Source: Hevea brasiliensis (taxonomy: Eukaryota; Streptophyta; Magnoliopsida; Malpighiales; Euphorbiaceae). From it: DNA of 64,000 bases. Below are positions 33,401-45,196 of the stretch, piece by piece. The stretch covers positions 38,736,467 through 38,800,466 of the forward strand of contig NC_079494.1 in NCBI RefSeq assembly GCF_030052815.1. The letters are read 5' to 3'. The notes below the pieces were generated by a model. That model saw nothing but the letters and a program-made list of their open reading frames with translations, had not been told where the DNA came from and ran no database searches. Every line of letters begins with the position of its first letter. The stretch's first letter is position 1. The translations under genes and the position numbers were made by a program.

Positions 33401-36267
33401 TCAAATCCTGACAGATCTTTAAACCTTCTTTTTGAGTGAGACTGACTAGTTCACCATAGGTTAATTTATCATACGGGATTTGATTTCCAAATGCTTCCTT
33501 AATTTTATTCCTAACCTTTTCTCCTAAAAGGATCGGAAGTCCAGCAAGGAATTTCTCTTTCCAAAAGAGCTTACTAGAATCTTCTCTAAGCATTACCCTA
33601 GTAAGGAAAGTGGTTTTGTAATACTGAAAATCACTCAGTTTTTTGCATCTAAGATTTGAAAGGAGTTCGGCATTTTTATCCTTAAGATGAGATGGGTCAC
33701 CTACGAAGTGTAAGGAGATTGTCACTATCAAGGTGGCTACTACATCTGGGATTGGTTGGCCTAACTCATCAAGAATTGGTACACCATCTTCTTGGGTTTG
33801 TATGGATTCTAGAATCTTAGATTTTTGTAGGTTCGTGACATGATAATCCCACCATCCTTTGAGCTGTCCTGAGAATCCTGCAATGAGGAGTTCAAAGAAT
33901 AGCCTGTCTGGGTTCCAGCTTGGGTTTTGTAAGCATTTGTCGCCATGGTCATTTGTCGAGCAAATTCAAGATGTTGTATTCGCATACCATCTATGTTCCA
34001 TTCATAGACGAGAGGCATTGAATTTAGACTGGTCGATTTCGATCTATTTTCTATGCCTAAGTCTGGAGCTGTTATTGGGAGAGGTGTTGCTACCCACGGC
34101 CAATAAAGTCTATTGATTTGTAAGGGTTTTGAAGACTGAATTTCTTCAGTTTGGATGGGCTGGTTTTCTTGGCTTTGGATGTCTAAATCTGAATCTTCCT
34201 CAATTATATTGACACTCCTTTGGGAAGTTTGAGGTGTTTCAGGTGCTACTGGAGTAGAAGTTGAAGCTTCTAGCCTAGTTTTCATGTCTCTCAAAGCCTG
34301 GATGAATTCAGAATTATTGTTGTTTTGTAAATCTTTTTGACTATTTTTGGAAATTTGGAATGGTTTGAAAATTGGGTTTTTCAATTTTGTATCCGGCTTA
34401 GTTTCAATTTGGGAAACTGTAGCCTGTTGGTTTTGTTCCATTTTTTGTAATTGCTTACCAATCGTATGCAAATGGGCATTTGTAAAGTTATTCTATAAAA
34501 CAATGTTTTTTATGTTCACAGAATCACTTTCATTTGGAATTTTGTAAGGGGCTGCTTCTACTGTTTGTTCCAAGTGGGGAATTTTTACTATCCTAAGAGG
34601 AGGATGTTCAGGCTGTATTTTTCTACCATCTGAAATTTCCCATTCAGGAACTTTGTTTCTAATAAAGAATGGATTAATGCATGCTTTTTCTTCTCGCTTG
34701 TTTAGCGCATGCTTTTTCTTCTGCTTTCTTTAGAAGATCTTTTAGAGCTGCAATGAACTCAGATTGATTATCTTCTGGCTCCTGTTGTTTAGGTTTTGTA
34801 ATTGGAGAAGGTTTTGAAACTGGAACTGATTTTTTGAAAGTTTTTGGAGTTTTGGAAAACGGATATGAAATGTTATGCTCTTTAGCATACATCTCAAACC
34901 AATCAAAGAAAAGAATATGAACTCTGTGTTGGTGTACAAAGTCATAATATTTCTTTTGAATTTCTTCTCTTTGATTATCAAAATTTTTGAAAAACCATAT
35001 TTGCTTTTTATGATTCTTTGGAGAATAAAAATCATCACACAAATATTGTCTGTCTACTTCAAATTCTTTTTCAAGCACATTAAGTTCATGGTTTACATTT
35101 TCTCAGAATGGTCAAAAGGTAGGAGAAGTAGGTTCGACTGCTTGGGTTTCATCCAATGCACTCGTTTTGTAAATTTGTATAAACTGGATGTGGAACATTT
35201 GTAGAGTAATTCACGTTTTGTAAAGTGGATCTAGGTATTTCTGGAGTAGAAAACCTAGAAGAGCTAGGTAAATCTGAGGTAGAATACCTAGGCTGTATAT
35301 TTTGTATTTCAACTGGTTTTGTAACAGGCAAACTAATGACAGAAGGTATACGAGATACTCTTCCTATGTCAACAGTACTGGACGTTGAAGAATCATCTGA
35401 AAACCTAAGACTTCTGTTAAAGCTAAGGCTGACTCTTCCATCGTCATACTGAGTTACTTGCCTAAGTTGAACGTTTGGCTCAACTATTTTTGAAGATTCT
35501 GGTTCTACTGCACCTTCTAAAATCATTCTTCTGGTAGGGTTATGTCCTTCCATTGGATAGATCTAGGGATTACAGTATTGGATTTTGTAAGATCAGTTTG
35601 TAAAAGCAAAGTTTCTCCTCTTTTGCTTTGAAACTTATGTTTTGTGGCAAAAGCAGAAATCATAGCTTTGTAATGAATTTTGTAAATCAAAGGCAAGAGG
35701 AATAGATCCTTCAAGCATTTTGTAATTGTGAGTTTTGATTTGTAAAACAAGGGATTTTGTAATATTACTGTCGTTTAAGGAAACAGTAAAATTTGGATAG
35801 CAATCAAAAGATATTGGTCCATTGCACAAACTAGACTCGACTGAACTAAGCAAGGAGTCCTGGAAGTTTATGAACCTAGTATCTCAAAGAACTGCTAGGA
35901 TTGAGGTGTTCAACCCTTCTTTTGTAAGCGGTTTAATTCCAACTTGGACTAAACCTATATGGATGTATTTGTATTGTTTTTCACGATGTTTTTGTAAGGA
36001 TTTTTGAGACAGAAGAGAAATCGTCTCAAAGGGTTTTGTAATCTGAAGATCTCTCTCTTCAGTTTTGATTGTGAAATCAGTTTTGAAAAAATTGAGTTTT
36101 GTAGTCTGATAGATATGATCCTTTTGTACTTTTGGAATTTCCCAATTATCTATACATTTTCCAAAATTTTCGATTATTATTTCTTCACTATTAACTATCT
36201 TTCTCGACTCGGAGGACGAGGTAGAAGAGTTTAAAGAAGAAACTGTCCTACAGAAAATTGGATTCAT
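30472..36267 (-). pseudogene. EPRV copy 4 polyprotein, multiply broken
   Basis: Open pieces on the minus strand are 36267-35884, 35853-35635, 35750-35523, 35553-35149, 35078-34674, 34471-33809, 33731-32928, 32931-31939, 31754-31533 and 30987-30667. The movement-protein core is frameshifted near 35884 and 35700. The CCHC knuckle and basic linker are readable in 33731-32928. The 32931-31939 piece has an intact protease motif DTGADINCIKDG and VILGTPFI. The unknown C-terminal region is broken near 31940, 31530, 31015 and 30690. Several breaks sit at CAG/CTG sites that differ from all other copies. Confidence 0.85.
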
Positions 36268-36470
36268 ACTTAAAGAATTTTTCTAGGTTGATCTTTTGAG
36301 TTAAGTGAGGTAATCGCACCAGGAATCACTGCCCTAAAATGCCCTCTCGGCTAAACACGGGACTTACAACCCAAGCCTGTTTACACCTCTAAAGAAGCTG
36401 TCTTATCACCTTAAGATCATCTTACCAACCTCAAAAATGTTTAAATGTGAATCCGAACCTTAAATAGAAC

Positions 36471-36518
36471 GTTATTAATAAAATATGTACAGGATACATA
36501 CTAAATGATATGCTCTAG
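36471..36518 (-). mobile_element. Short copia-type LTR fragment at the EPRV border
   Basis: About 48 bases match the reverse complement of 61992-62035 (start of the copia-like LTR at the right end) with two or three differences. It lies directly between the EPRV end and FRS coding sequence. It may be a remnant of an older insertion or filler captured during joining. Confidence 0.6.
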
Positions 36519-37487
36519 AACAAACTAATCAATGTGAGGGCATAAGGAAAGCAATCAGGGAAGTAATGCTAACCACTAAGCATATGTATTTATGAAACAT
36601 GAAACTGTTATTCATTAGCCACATATGATTTTGTTAGATTTGTTAGCCAAACTATTATTTGTATTTATGTATTATGATATTTTATTTTTCAATAAGAATT
36701 GTCCATTTTGCTTCCAAAATCAATTTAATAAATTAATGTTTGTTTACTGTAAAAATTTGAACACAGGTTTTGTTTATGGCATATTTTATGCAAGGTTCTA
36801 GAGAAGTTTAAAAATGTTGTTGATTATGGCAATCCAGTTGAAGAGTTTAAAGCTTTGATATATGACAGTTTGAGTATTGACATGTTTGAAAGGAATTAGC
36901 TGAATTTTGTGACAAAGTATGGAATGGAAAGGAATGATTAGCTTGCAAAGTTGTATTCTGATCGAGAGCATTGGGTGCCAATTTACCTAAATATGTGGCT
37001 TTAGGCTAGAATGCTATCTAATGCTATCTACATAGGGAAGTGAGAGCATGCATGTTTACTTTGATGGTCTTATGACTTCCAAAAGCATGCTAAAGCAATT
37101 TGTTGAGTAGTATGAAATAGCTATGCAAGAGAAGAATGAAAAAGAGTTACTGGCGGAGCATAAGTCAAGCTGAAAATTTTGAACGACAGTTCTAACATCA
37201 TTTACAAATTCAATGTTCAGGCAAGTTCGAGCTGAAATTCAATGTGTAATGTACTGCTATGTTCTTCCTTCCAATGCAAATGAAACTACTAATGTTATTC
37301 CTCGTGGGGTTGAGATTTTTAAAATGAGGGAGAAATCATTAGTCAATTAATGGTATGTGAAAGAGTTCACTTATGATGTGGAATTCAGGGAAAATGCGCA
37401 GTATCTAAGTTATAATTACAGGAAATATGAATCAAAATAAGCACTATGCTACCATACATTCAAAGTGATGGATGCGAGAAACATTGA
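36519..37487 (+). pseudogene. FAR1-related (FRS) gene remnant, central part (transposase-like domain to SWIM finger)
   Basis: The frame reads TNQCEGIRKAIREVML, then after about 180 bases of inserted or intron-like DNA (36596-36772) LWHILCKVLEKF, FVTKYGMERND, SDREHWVPIYLNMWL, MTSKSMLKQFVE, EIAMQEKNEKE and a SWIM-finger region with CYHTFKVMDARNI. This order is that of FAR1/FHY3-type proteins, transcription factors domesticated from MULE transposases. In-frame stops replace expected Trp codons near 36897, 36939 and 37004, so it is a pseudogene. Its 5' part is cut off by the copia scrap and EPRV cluster; its 3' part resumes at 54645 beyond the gypsy array. Confidence 0.8.
37483..37487. repeat. 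Target-site duplication ATTGA, left
   Basis: It directly precedes the LTR1 end TGTCACGACC and matches ATTGA at 54645-54649. Removing the array and one copy restores a continuous FRS frame (N-I-E-Y-G). Confidence 0.92.
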
Positions 37488-40136
37488 TGTCACGACCCAA
37501 CCTATGGGCCGGACCGACACTAGGACCTGGGCCAGCCTAAAGCCCCCGAAGCCCGTAGTAAGCCTAACTATTCCTCGACCCAACTCTAAGGCCCATTTGG
37601 GCCTAATTTCAAGAATTCAACCGGACATAGTCCTGCCATAAAATGGACCTTTCAACGGGGAGTTTTTTTACTCACCCGATCTGTAAACACAATATATAAT
37701 CCATTGGGGAGCTCAGCTCACCCTCCACATACTCAAATGTCACAAAAATAAATGGGAGCTCAGCTCCCTCATCCAGTCCAACATACATGCATATAATAAG
37801 TTTACAGGTTCAACATGGTAATTATATTACAGACCCAAATCAAATAAATATTTCTAACACATGCGAAAATTCTAGGAGTTAATAGAATTATACAAATATT
37901 AATAAACGACCTGCGAAGAAGAAAAGTAGGTTAACCACAATAAATATCCTCCTGTAGCCTGGAAAAATAATGAACAGGAGTGAGCGTTCAACTCAGAGAG
38001 TAAAATATCAATTTTAACCATAATCTTTATAGCTATCTAAAGCTAATGCACTTGTAGAGTGAAATGTAACATCGTCAATATTTTCACATCATAAAGCAAA
38101 AAGGTAATCTAGAGCACTCACACACCCGATATGGTCAAACAATACATATATAGGAGCTGATCCCCTATACAGCCCTCTTAATCCAAACTATGCCAGCGAA
38201 GAACTCAAGCTCGGACTTTCTCTTAATAAACCAAATCGGGGTCCCAGCGAAGAACTCAAGCCGTGTCTACCCGAAGGACCGAGTCCCAGCGAAGATCTCA
38301 AGTCGTGTCTACCCGTCCTTTCCATAGCCAACACCACATCACATGCACGCCAATGCACGTACACTGCTCCAAATTACCACAACAACATCCATGGCACTTT
38401 AACAGTTATGAATGCAACATAAAATGTGCCTAGAGTTTAACTACATAAATATATACATATAAGTGATGCATGGGCATACTTGAACATATAATAATATCAA
38501 AATTACAATTAAAATTAATATTTTACTCACAGACTCAACCGAAGTCACTGTGACGGCTGGGCAGAGGAGGAAGGCTGTCTCCGCTAACCTAACAATTTTA
38601 TTACAATCATTTAACAAATTTGACTCAATACAAATTAAGAAAAAGACCAAAGATGTCCTAAGTCATGCCGAAAATCCGGTAGAGTCTCCCCTATACCTAG
38701 GACCTACCCAACCTGCAAAAAGGCTTAAAACACACTTCCATATCCACAAACCATATATCCACAACTCAATCACATCACACAGCCCCTCCTGGGCCCATCC
38801 AAATAGTCATCAATCACATGATATAAAATTACAGTTTAGTCCTTATAATTGACCCTTTTTGCAAAAACTACCCAAATAAGCTCTAAAAATTCTAAAACTT
38901 TGCCCCGCGGTCCTTAGCATCATTACTAAGCTAGTGCAAAAGGAATTATAATTTTCTAAGCTACCACGAATATTTTATAAATTTTTAATCCAATTCAAGC
39001 ACTACAAAATTATGAAAAAGTAAGGTTCGGGTTTACCTATGCCGATTCCGATCTTAGAAACGCGCTCGGGACGTCTGACAACGGTGGGGTAGCTAAATCT
39101 CGATCCAATTCCAAGACTTTTTCGGTAGCTGGTTTTTCTGGCCGGAAATTCATAGATCAGGGCAATTGTTGAATTTTCACAAATTGAAGGTACCTACACG
39201 AAGCCCACAATACGGGGGTTAGTATAGAATTTTTACGAAATTTTCTAAGCTCATTTAATGCTCGAAAAAATACTACGAAGTTTCATAGGACCAACCGAAA
39301 AACGGTATTGAAAAATTTCGAAATTTATATTGCCGCGAAGCTCTCGATGAGTAGAGGGCTCTAGTACTCTCGATTTTCTCGTGGGGTTCATGGTTTGCGA
39401 GAAATCTAGCCCAAAAGTCAAAATGGGCTAAAACTTTCTAGACAAAAATTGGGCAAAGTGCTCAATGGATTTTGGTGTTCTTGGTGTCTATGGAAAGTTC
39501 TCGAGGAGTAGATGGTGTTTGACATAAGACCCGGCCCATTCGGTGGCCGGATCGGTCGAATTTCAGTCGAGAAGCTGAAGTGGCGCACACGCACAGGTGA
39601 GTCTTCGCGCTCATTTTTTGGCCGCCTGGAGCGTCGGTCGGCCGTGGGGAGGTACTGGGTGGTGCGCCGGCGAGGTGGGGAAGGCTAGGTGGCGGCGGTG
39701 CGGCCTGGGGAGGAGGGAGGAGAGAGAAAATGAGAGAGAGAGGAAGAGAGGTCGGGACGCGCGGGGAAGGGAAGAAGAAGAAAAGAAAAGGCTGGTCCGA
39801 TTCGACCGGTAGGATCTGGTCCCGTTCGATTTGGCCAGTTCAATTCAGAATACAAAATTTTGAATTTTTACTCTGCCTCGGGACCGAAAACGAGGCCCAA
39901 AAATTCCAAAAATATTCTAGAAAACTCAAAAAAATTTGTAGAGTCCAAATATTTTTTTAGTTTTGCCACGTGGTCTTTAAATTAATTTTTAAAAATCATC
40001 AAAGTTTTATATTTTTGGGAAATCAAACTCGATTTTGAATATCCGAAAAAATTTCAAATAATTTCCTAAAATTTAAATAATTTAAAATATCATTATTTAC
40101 TCATAAAATAATAAATTTAAAATTTAGGGTGTTACA
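37488..40136 (-). repeat. Gypsy LTR1 (3' LTR), 2649 bp
   Basis: Ends TGTCACGACC...GGTGTTACA in plus-strand reading, with TG/CA termini. Contains a three-unit repeat at about 38189-38330. Nearly identical to LTR0 over the shared 1.55 kb. Confidence 0.92.
38189..38330. repeat. Three-unit degenerate repeat inside the gypsy LTR
   Basis: CCAGCGAAGA(A/T)CTCAAG occurs three times with spacing of about 40-52 bases, the last two with a GTGTCTACCCG continuation. The same triplet is in LTR2 at about 45898-46025; LTR3 has lost it. Confidence 0.7.
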
Positions 40137-40250
40137 TTCTTCCCCCCTTACAGAAAATTCGTCCTCAAACTTTTACACAAGGTAGAATAAAATACAGAAT
40201 TACACATTGAATAGATAAGGGTACTTGCTACGCATTTCCCGCTCTGACTC

Positions 40251-41603
40251 CTAGGTGCACTCTTCCACTGACTGACTCCTGCACAAAACCTTAACCATAG
40301 GGATCTGTTTTGATCTTAGCTGCCTCACTTGGTAGTCCACTATGGCTACAGGTTGCTCCTCAAACGTCAAGTTTTCTTTCAGCTTTACTACATCCGGCTG
40401 TAACACATGAGAAGGATCAGGTATGCATTTCCTGAGCATGGAAATGTGAAATACAGGATGAACATGAGAAAGGTTGGGTGGTAACTCCAACCGGTAGGCA
40501 ACTGCTCCAACCCTATCAGTAACCTCAAAAGGTCCAATATACCGAGGTGCCAACTTGTCCTTCTTTCCAAATCTCATGACTCCCTTCATAAGAGAAACCT
40601 TCAGGAATATGTAGTCGCCTACTGCAAACTCCACATCCCTCCGTCTGGGATCTGCATAACTCTTCTGCCTGCTGAAAGCTGTTTTCAGTCGTTCCCTGAT
40701 TAAAGGAACCATATTTGAAGTGTACTGCACTAGGTCTACATCATGCACCTTCGCTTCTCTCATTTCCATCCAACACAGAGGAGACCTATACTTTCTTCCA
40801 TATAATGCCTCATAGGGTGCCATCCTTTTGCTGGAATGATAACTGTTGTTGTAGGCAAACTCCACCAAAGGTAGCTGATCATCCCATTGACCACCAAAAT
40901 CCAAAACACTCATGCGAAGCATGTCTTTCAGTGTTTAGATTATCCTTTCGAACTGTCCGTCTGTCTGAGGGTGGAAAGCGGTACTAAAGTTCAATTGCAT
41001 GCCAAGTGCCTCCTGTAACTTTCTCCAAAATCGAGAAGTGAACTGGGGCCCTCTATTAGATATTATGGAAGAAGAAACTCCATGCAATCTGATGATTTCT
41101 CGAATATAGAGTCTGGCGTACTGTGCAACAGAATATGTGATCTTCACAGGCAAGAAATTAGCTGATTTAGTTAGGCGGTCTACAATTACCCATATTGAAT
41201 CATATCCTCGCGTGGTACGAGGTAACCTAGTCACAAAATCCATAGTAATCATCTCCCACTTCCATTCTGGGATGGGGAGCTCTTGCAGCTTCCCTAATGG
41301 CCTCTGGTGTTCAAACTTTACCTTCTGACAAGTCAAGCACTTGGATATCAAGTCTGCTATGTCTCTCTTTATGCCATTCCACCAATAGCTATCTTTCACA
41401 TCATGATACATCTTGGTGGAGCCTAGGTTGATATTGTATAGTGTATAGTGTGTCTCTCGCATGATTTCATTTCTGAGATTGTCCACATCGAGCACACACA
41501 TCCTGAAACCTTGCATAAGGGTGCCATCATTGGCAAATCCAAACTCACCACCTTCACCCTGCTGTACTCTTTCTATCATCTTCATCAGTTATTGGTCTCT
41601 GTG
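40251..41603 (-). pseudogene. Ty3/gypsy integrase, internal 1
   Basis: Frame 41585-40935 holds the zinc-binding region (CLTCQK) and the integrase core ([19 protein letters not shown]). Frame 40922-40251 holds the C-terminal region with [10 protein letters not shown] and the VEECT chromodomain-like end. TAA at 40935-40937 separates them. Asn at 41055-41057 replaces the second catalytic Asp. Both lesions are shared with the left element and internal 2. Apart from these the reading is long and clean. Confidence 0.9.
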
Positions 41604-43195
41604 CTAGGAAACTCTGACTCTGTCTCGCAAGTCTGGCCCCACTGAAAAATGAGCCAGCAATACCCCTTCATCTGAAAAATCTAAGATTAGACCTTGATCC
41701 ATCAACTCATGTACTTCCTGAATCAACGGTCTCTTCTTCAATGATATGTGCGCTAAGCTGCCAGAAGATTTTCTGCTCAAAGCATCTACTACTACATTGG
41801 CCTTCCCAGGGTGGTACTGGATGGTATAATCATAGTCCTTCAGAAGCTCCATCCATCTCCTTTGTCTCAAGTTTAAATCCCTCTGCTGGATGTACTTCAA
41901 ACTCTTATGGTCGGTGTATATCTTGCACACTTCACTATACAGGTAGTGTCTCCAAATATTTAGTGCAAAGACTACAGCCGCCATTTTCAAATCATGTGTG
42001 GGGTAGTTCTGCTCATGCCTCTTTAGCTGTCTTGAAGCATAAGCCACTACTTTTCCATTCTGCATCAAAACACACCCTAAGCCAACTCTGGAGGCGTCAC
42101 AATACACGGTATATCCTTCACCACTCATCGGTAGTGTCAACACAGGGGCGGTGGTTAGACACTCCTTAAGCTTCTGGAAACTCTCCTCGCAATCATCTGT
42201 CCAAATGAATGGAACATTCGTCTGAGTTAACTTAGTTAAGGGAGCTGCTATCTTAGAAAAATCCTACACGAAACGCCTATAGTAGCCAGCTAGGCCCAGA
42301 AAACTTCATACCTCAGTGACGGTTGTAGGCCTAAGCCAATCATTTACAGCCTCAATTTTCTTGGGATCCACTTGAATGCCTTCACTAGAAACCACGTATC
42401 CCAAGAATGAGATGCTTTCTAGCCAAAATTCACATTTTGAAAATTTGGCATATAGCTGGTGCTCCCTCAAAGTCTGCAACACCATCCTCAAGTGCCACAC
42501 GTGTTCTTCCTCAGTCCGAGAGTATACCAAAATGTCATCTATGAATACGATGACAAAACGGTCCAGGAATGGCCTGAACACTCTGTTCATCAAGTCCATG
42601 AAGGCTGCTGGTGCATTAGTGAGTCCAAAAGACATCACTAAGAACTCATAATGACTATATCTTGTCCTAAATGCTGTTTTGGACACATCTTCAATCCTAA
42701 TTCTCAACCGATGGTAGCCTGATCGTAGGTCTATCTTGGAAAAGAATCTAGCCCCTTGGAGCTGATCAAACAGATCATCGATCCGAGGAAGTGGATACTT
42801 GTTCTTCACAGTCACCCTATTCAGCTGTCTATAATCAATACACAATCTCAATGACCCATCTTTCTTTCTCACAAATAAAACAGGAGCACCCCAGGGTGAA
42901 GTGCTTGGACGTATGAAACCCTTGTCCAAAAGCTCCTGTAGTTGCTCCTTTAGCTCTTTCAATTCTGCTGGTGCCATCCTATAAGGCGGCATTGATACGG
43001 GGTTTGTACCTGGTACAACATCAATGCAGAACTCTATTTTCCTTCCTGGTGGCAACCCTGGAAGCTCCTCAAGGAAGGCATCCATGAATTCTCTGACAAC
43101 AGGAACATTTTTCATGTTGACACCTTCTACAGATGTATCTCTCACCAATGCCAAATACCCTTGACATCCACGCCTCAACATTTTTCTAGCACTAA
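41604..43195 (-). pseudogene. Ty3/gypsy reverse transcriptase and RNase H, internal 1
   Basis: Frame 43181-42306 contains the reverse transcriptase fingers and palm ([40 protein letters not shown]) with the catalytic FIDD at 42534-42545. Stops near 42305 (TGA) and 42265 (TAG) interrupt the thumb; both also occur in the left element (near 3717 and 3677) but not in internal 2. Frame 42143-41604 contains RNase H ([19 protein letters not shown]) and [10 protein letters not shown]. The polymerase copies element RNA into DNA; this copy would need readthrough. Confidence 0.9.
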
Positions 43196-43598
43196 TTGCT
43201 CACACTAAATTATATGGAGCCACGCTCCTGTCACCATCAAAGCTAAATTCTTCCACACCAGATATGTGGAAATACACCTTTTTGTTCCTGCAGTCTAAAG
43301 TGGCATAATGAATTGCCAACCAATCCATTCCCAAAATTACATTAAAATCCATTACAGGTAGAGGAACTAAGTCTGCTGGGAGGATCTTTCCATCCACTTC
43401 TACTGGGCTACTGGGAAAAACCATATCTACATTTATGTTGTCACTAAGCGGGGTAGCTACAGACAAAGGACATTCTAAAGTTATAGGGTTTCTACCCAAT
43501 CTCATGGCAAACACTGGGGAGACAAATGAGTGCGTAGTACCCGGATCTATTAAAACACGAGCTTCATAGGAACAGACTAGAAGAATACCTGCCACAAC
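43196..43598 (-). pseudogene. Ty3/gypsy aspartic protease, internal 1
   Basis: Frame 43595-43200 has the active-site block VLIDPGTTHSFVSP and the downstream VILGMDWL, both expected of plant gypsy proteases (D-P/S/T-G). It ends in TGA at about 43197. It would cleave the Gag-Pol polyprotein. Confidence 0.82.
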
Positions 43599-43599
43599 T

Positions 43600-44969
43600 G
43601 CATTGGAAGCTTGAGCATCCTAGTGGGTCAGGGTGAAAACCCGAGCTTGACCTCTACACTGTGTTGCAAAACCCTAATATTGACTTCTACCTCCTGATCT
43701 GCCTCCAAATCCACGTCCCCCTTGTCCTCGGCCCTGTTGGCCACTGAACTGACTGCCTGCCATACTGGAAGCACTAGGATACAACTGACGAGGAACATTA
43801 GCAATAGAACCCTGTGACCCCATCTATGGCTAGCTGGACACGAGGTATTCCCTAGCAAAGTGACCTGGTTGGCCACACCTGAAACATACTCCTGAACCCA
43901 TCAGACAAGGTACTGAATGTCCTCTTCCACACTGTGCACAAGGTGCCAAGGAGGATCCTGAACCAGACCCAGAACTGCTATATCTCGAACTATGACCACT
44001 GCTGGATCCGTACCCTGGTTTAGATCCTCGAGATTTGTGTCTAAAGCCACCCTTTTTATTCCTGCTTCTTTTTCCATAATTACTTTGGCCTCCGCTATCC
44101 GGAGCACCCATGTGGGGAACACCTGAAGAACACTCTGCTCTATTTTTCTTTGCTCTTCCACTGTCATCTCTGGTGTAGCTAATCTCAATCTGTCGGGCTC
44201 GATCAACTACCACATCAAAAGACTGATCATACATCATGACCAGGTTTACATACCTCCTGTTCAGCCCCTTCAGGAACCTTTTCACCTTCATACTTTCTGT
44301 AGCCACTGTTGTAGGGGCATATCTGCTCAATTCTAAAAATTCTGTAGCATATTCAACTACAGACCTGCCATTCTACCCTAAGGCCTCAAAGGCCCACTGC
44401 TTTTGATCTCTAAAACTTTCTGGTACAAACTGGTTGATAAACAGTTCCACAAACTGGGTCCATGACAAACCCTCCATCCGAGGTAATATGTAGTCATTCA
44501 TCCATTGTCTATGCATAGACCCCATAACATGCTGCACACATTCTATAAGTCTCCTATCAGTCAACTGCAACTCTGTTCCTACCTGTTTGTAGGAATCCAA
44601 AAACTGATAGGCATCATCTGACACATCATAAGTACCAGGTACCAACTTCTTAAAATTTATTATTTTTTTATACTGTTCCCCTCTTTGTGCAGTGGACTGT
44701 TGTTGTTGGGGCGGGTGGACCATATACTGTGCCATCATATCGATGGTTCTCTGCAAACCAGCTAGAGTAGCTGCCATTAGGTCCATGGGACCCGGGGCCA
44801 CAAAAGACTGTTCCTGAACTAGGGGTGGCTGCTCCTCTACTTGAGCAACTCTAGGCCTCCTACCTCGCCTCCTACCCCGCCTCCTCAGGGCAGGCGCCTC
44901 ATCCTGTGCCGACACCTCATGAAGCACATTTGGTTCTGGAGCAGTGGTAGCTCTCCTGCTTCTATGCAT
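43600..44969 (-). pseudogene. Ty3/gypsy Gag, internal 1
   Basis: The ATG at 44969 is just inside the element, about 215 bases from the primer site. Residues 1-90 are Arg/Gln/Pro-rich. The retrotransposon Gag core follows (YKKIINFKKLVPGTYDV, WTQFVELFINQFVPESF). TAG at 44371-44373 interrupts it; internal 2 has a stop in the same place. Sense resumes at 44330 with SRYAPTTVATESMKVKRFLKGL, a Ser/Gly/Arg-rich stretch and a knuckle CFRCGQPGHFAREY near 43860 whose last ligand is Tyr (Cys in internal 2). Gag forms the virus-like particle. Confidence 0.85.
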
Positions 44970-45180
44970 TTCTTAAAATTCAGTAGCATTAGCCCACAAA
45001 ATTTCAAAACTGCATATTACACAGCTCTATAGACTCATATTTACACACAACTATATAAAGCAAAAACTTGAAGTAAAGATGACAATGCAAGACGAATGTG
45101 GATCTTATTTTCCACATGTGACTCCTATTAGACTCTTCCTAACACTTTAGACAATTTTTCCCAATGAATCTGGAGCCTAA

Positions 45181-45192
45181 GCTCTGATACCA
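45181..45192 (-). promoter_or_regulatory. tRNA-Met primer binding site, internal 1
   Basis: Minus-strand TGGTATCAGAGC, four bases inside LTR2. Confidence 0.9.
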
Positions 45193-45196
45193 CATT

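Larger units (their letters stand above)
29434..36470 (-). mobile_element. EPRV copy 4 (component B type), inverted
   Basis: The minus-strand unit starts at 36470, a few bases downstream of where its primer site would be, and ends with the next primer site (minus-strand CCTTGGTATCAGAGC, 29434-29448). It forms inverted-repeat arms of about 7 kb with copy 3, with almost no spacer. Same gene order, no reverse transcriptase. Confidence 0.88.

Noticed and set aside
4133..36470. EPRV cluster as an LTR retrotransposon with the leader-promoter block as LTR
   Set aside because: A movement-protein region is present, no integrase is seen, units are joined head-to-tail through the primer site, and there is no TG...CA repeat flanking single internals.
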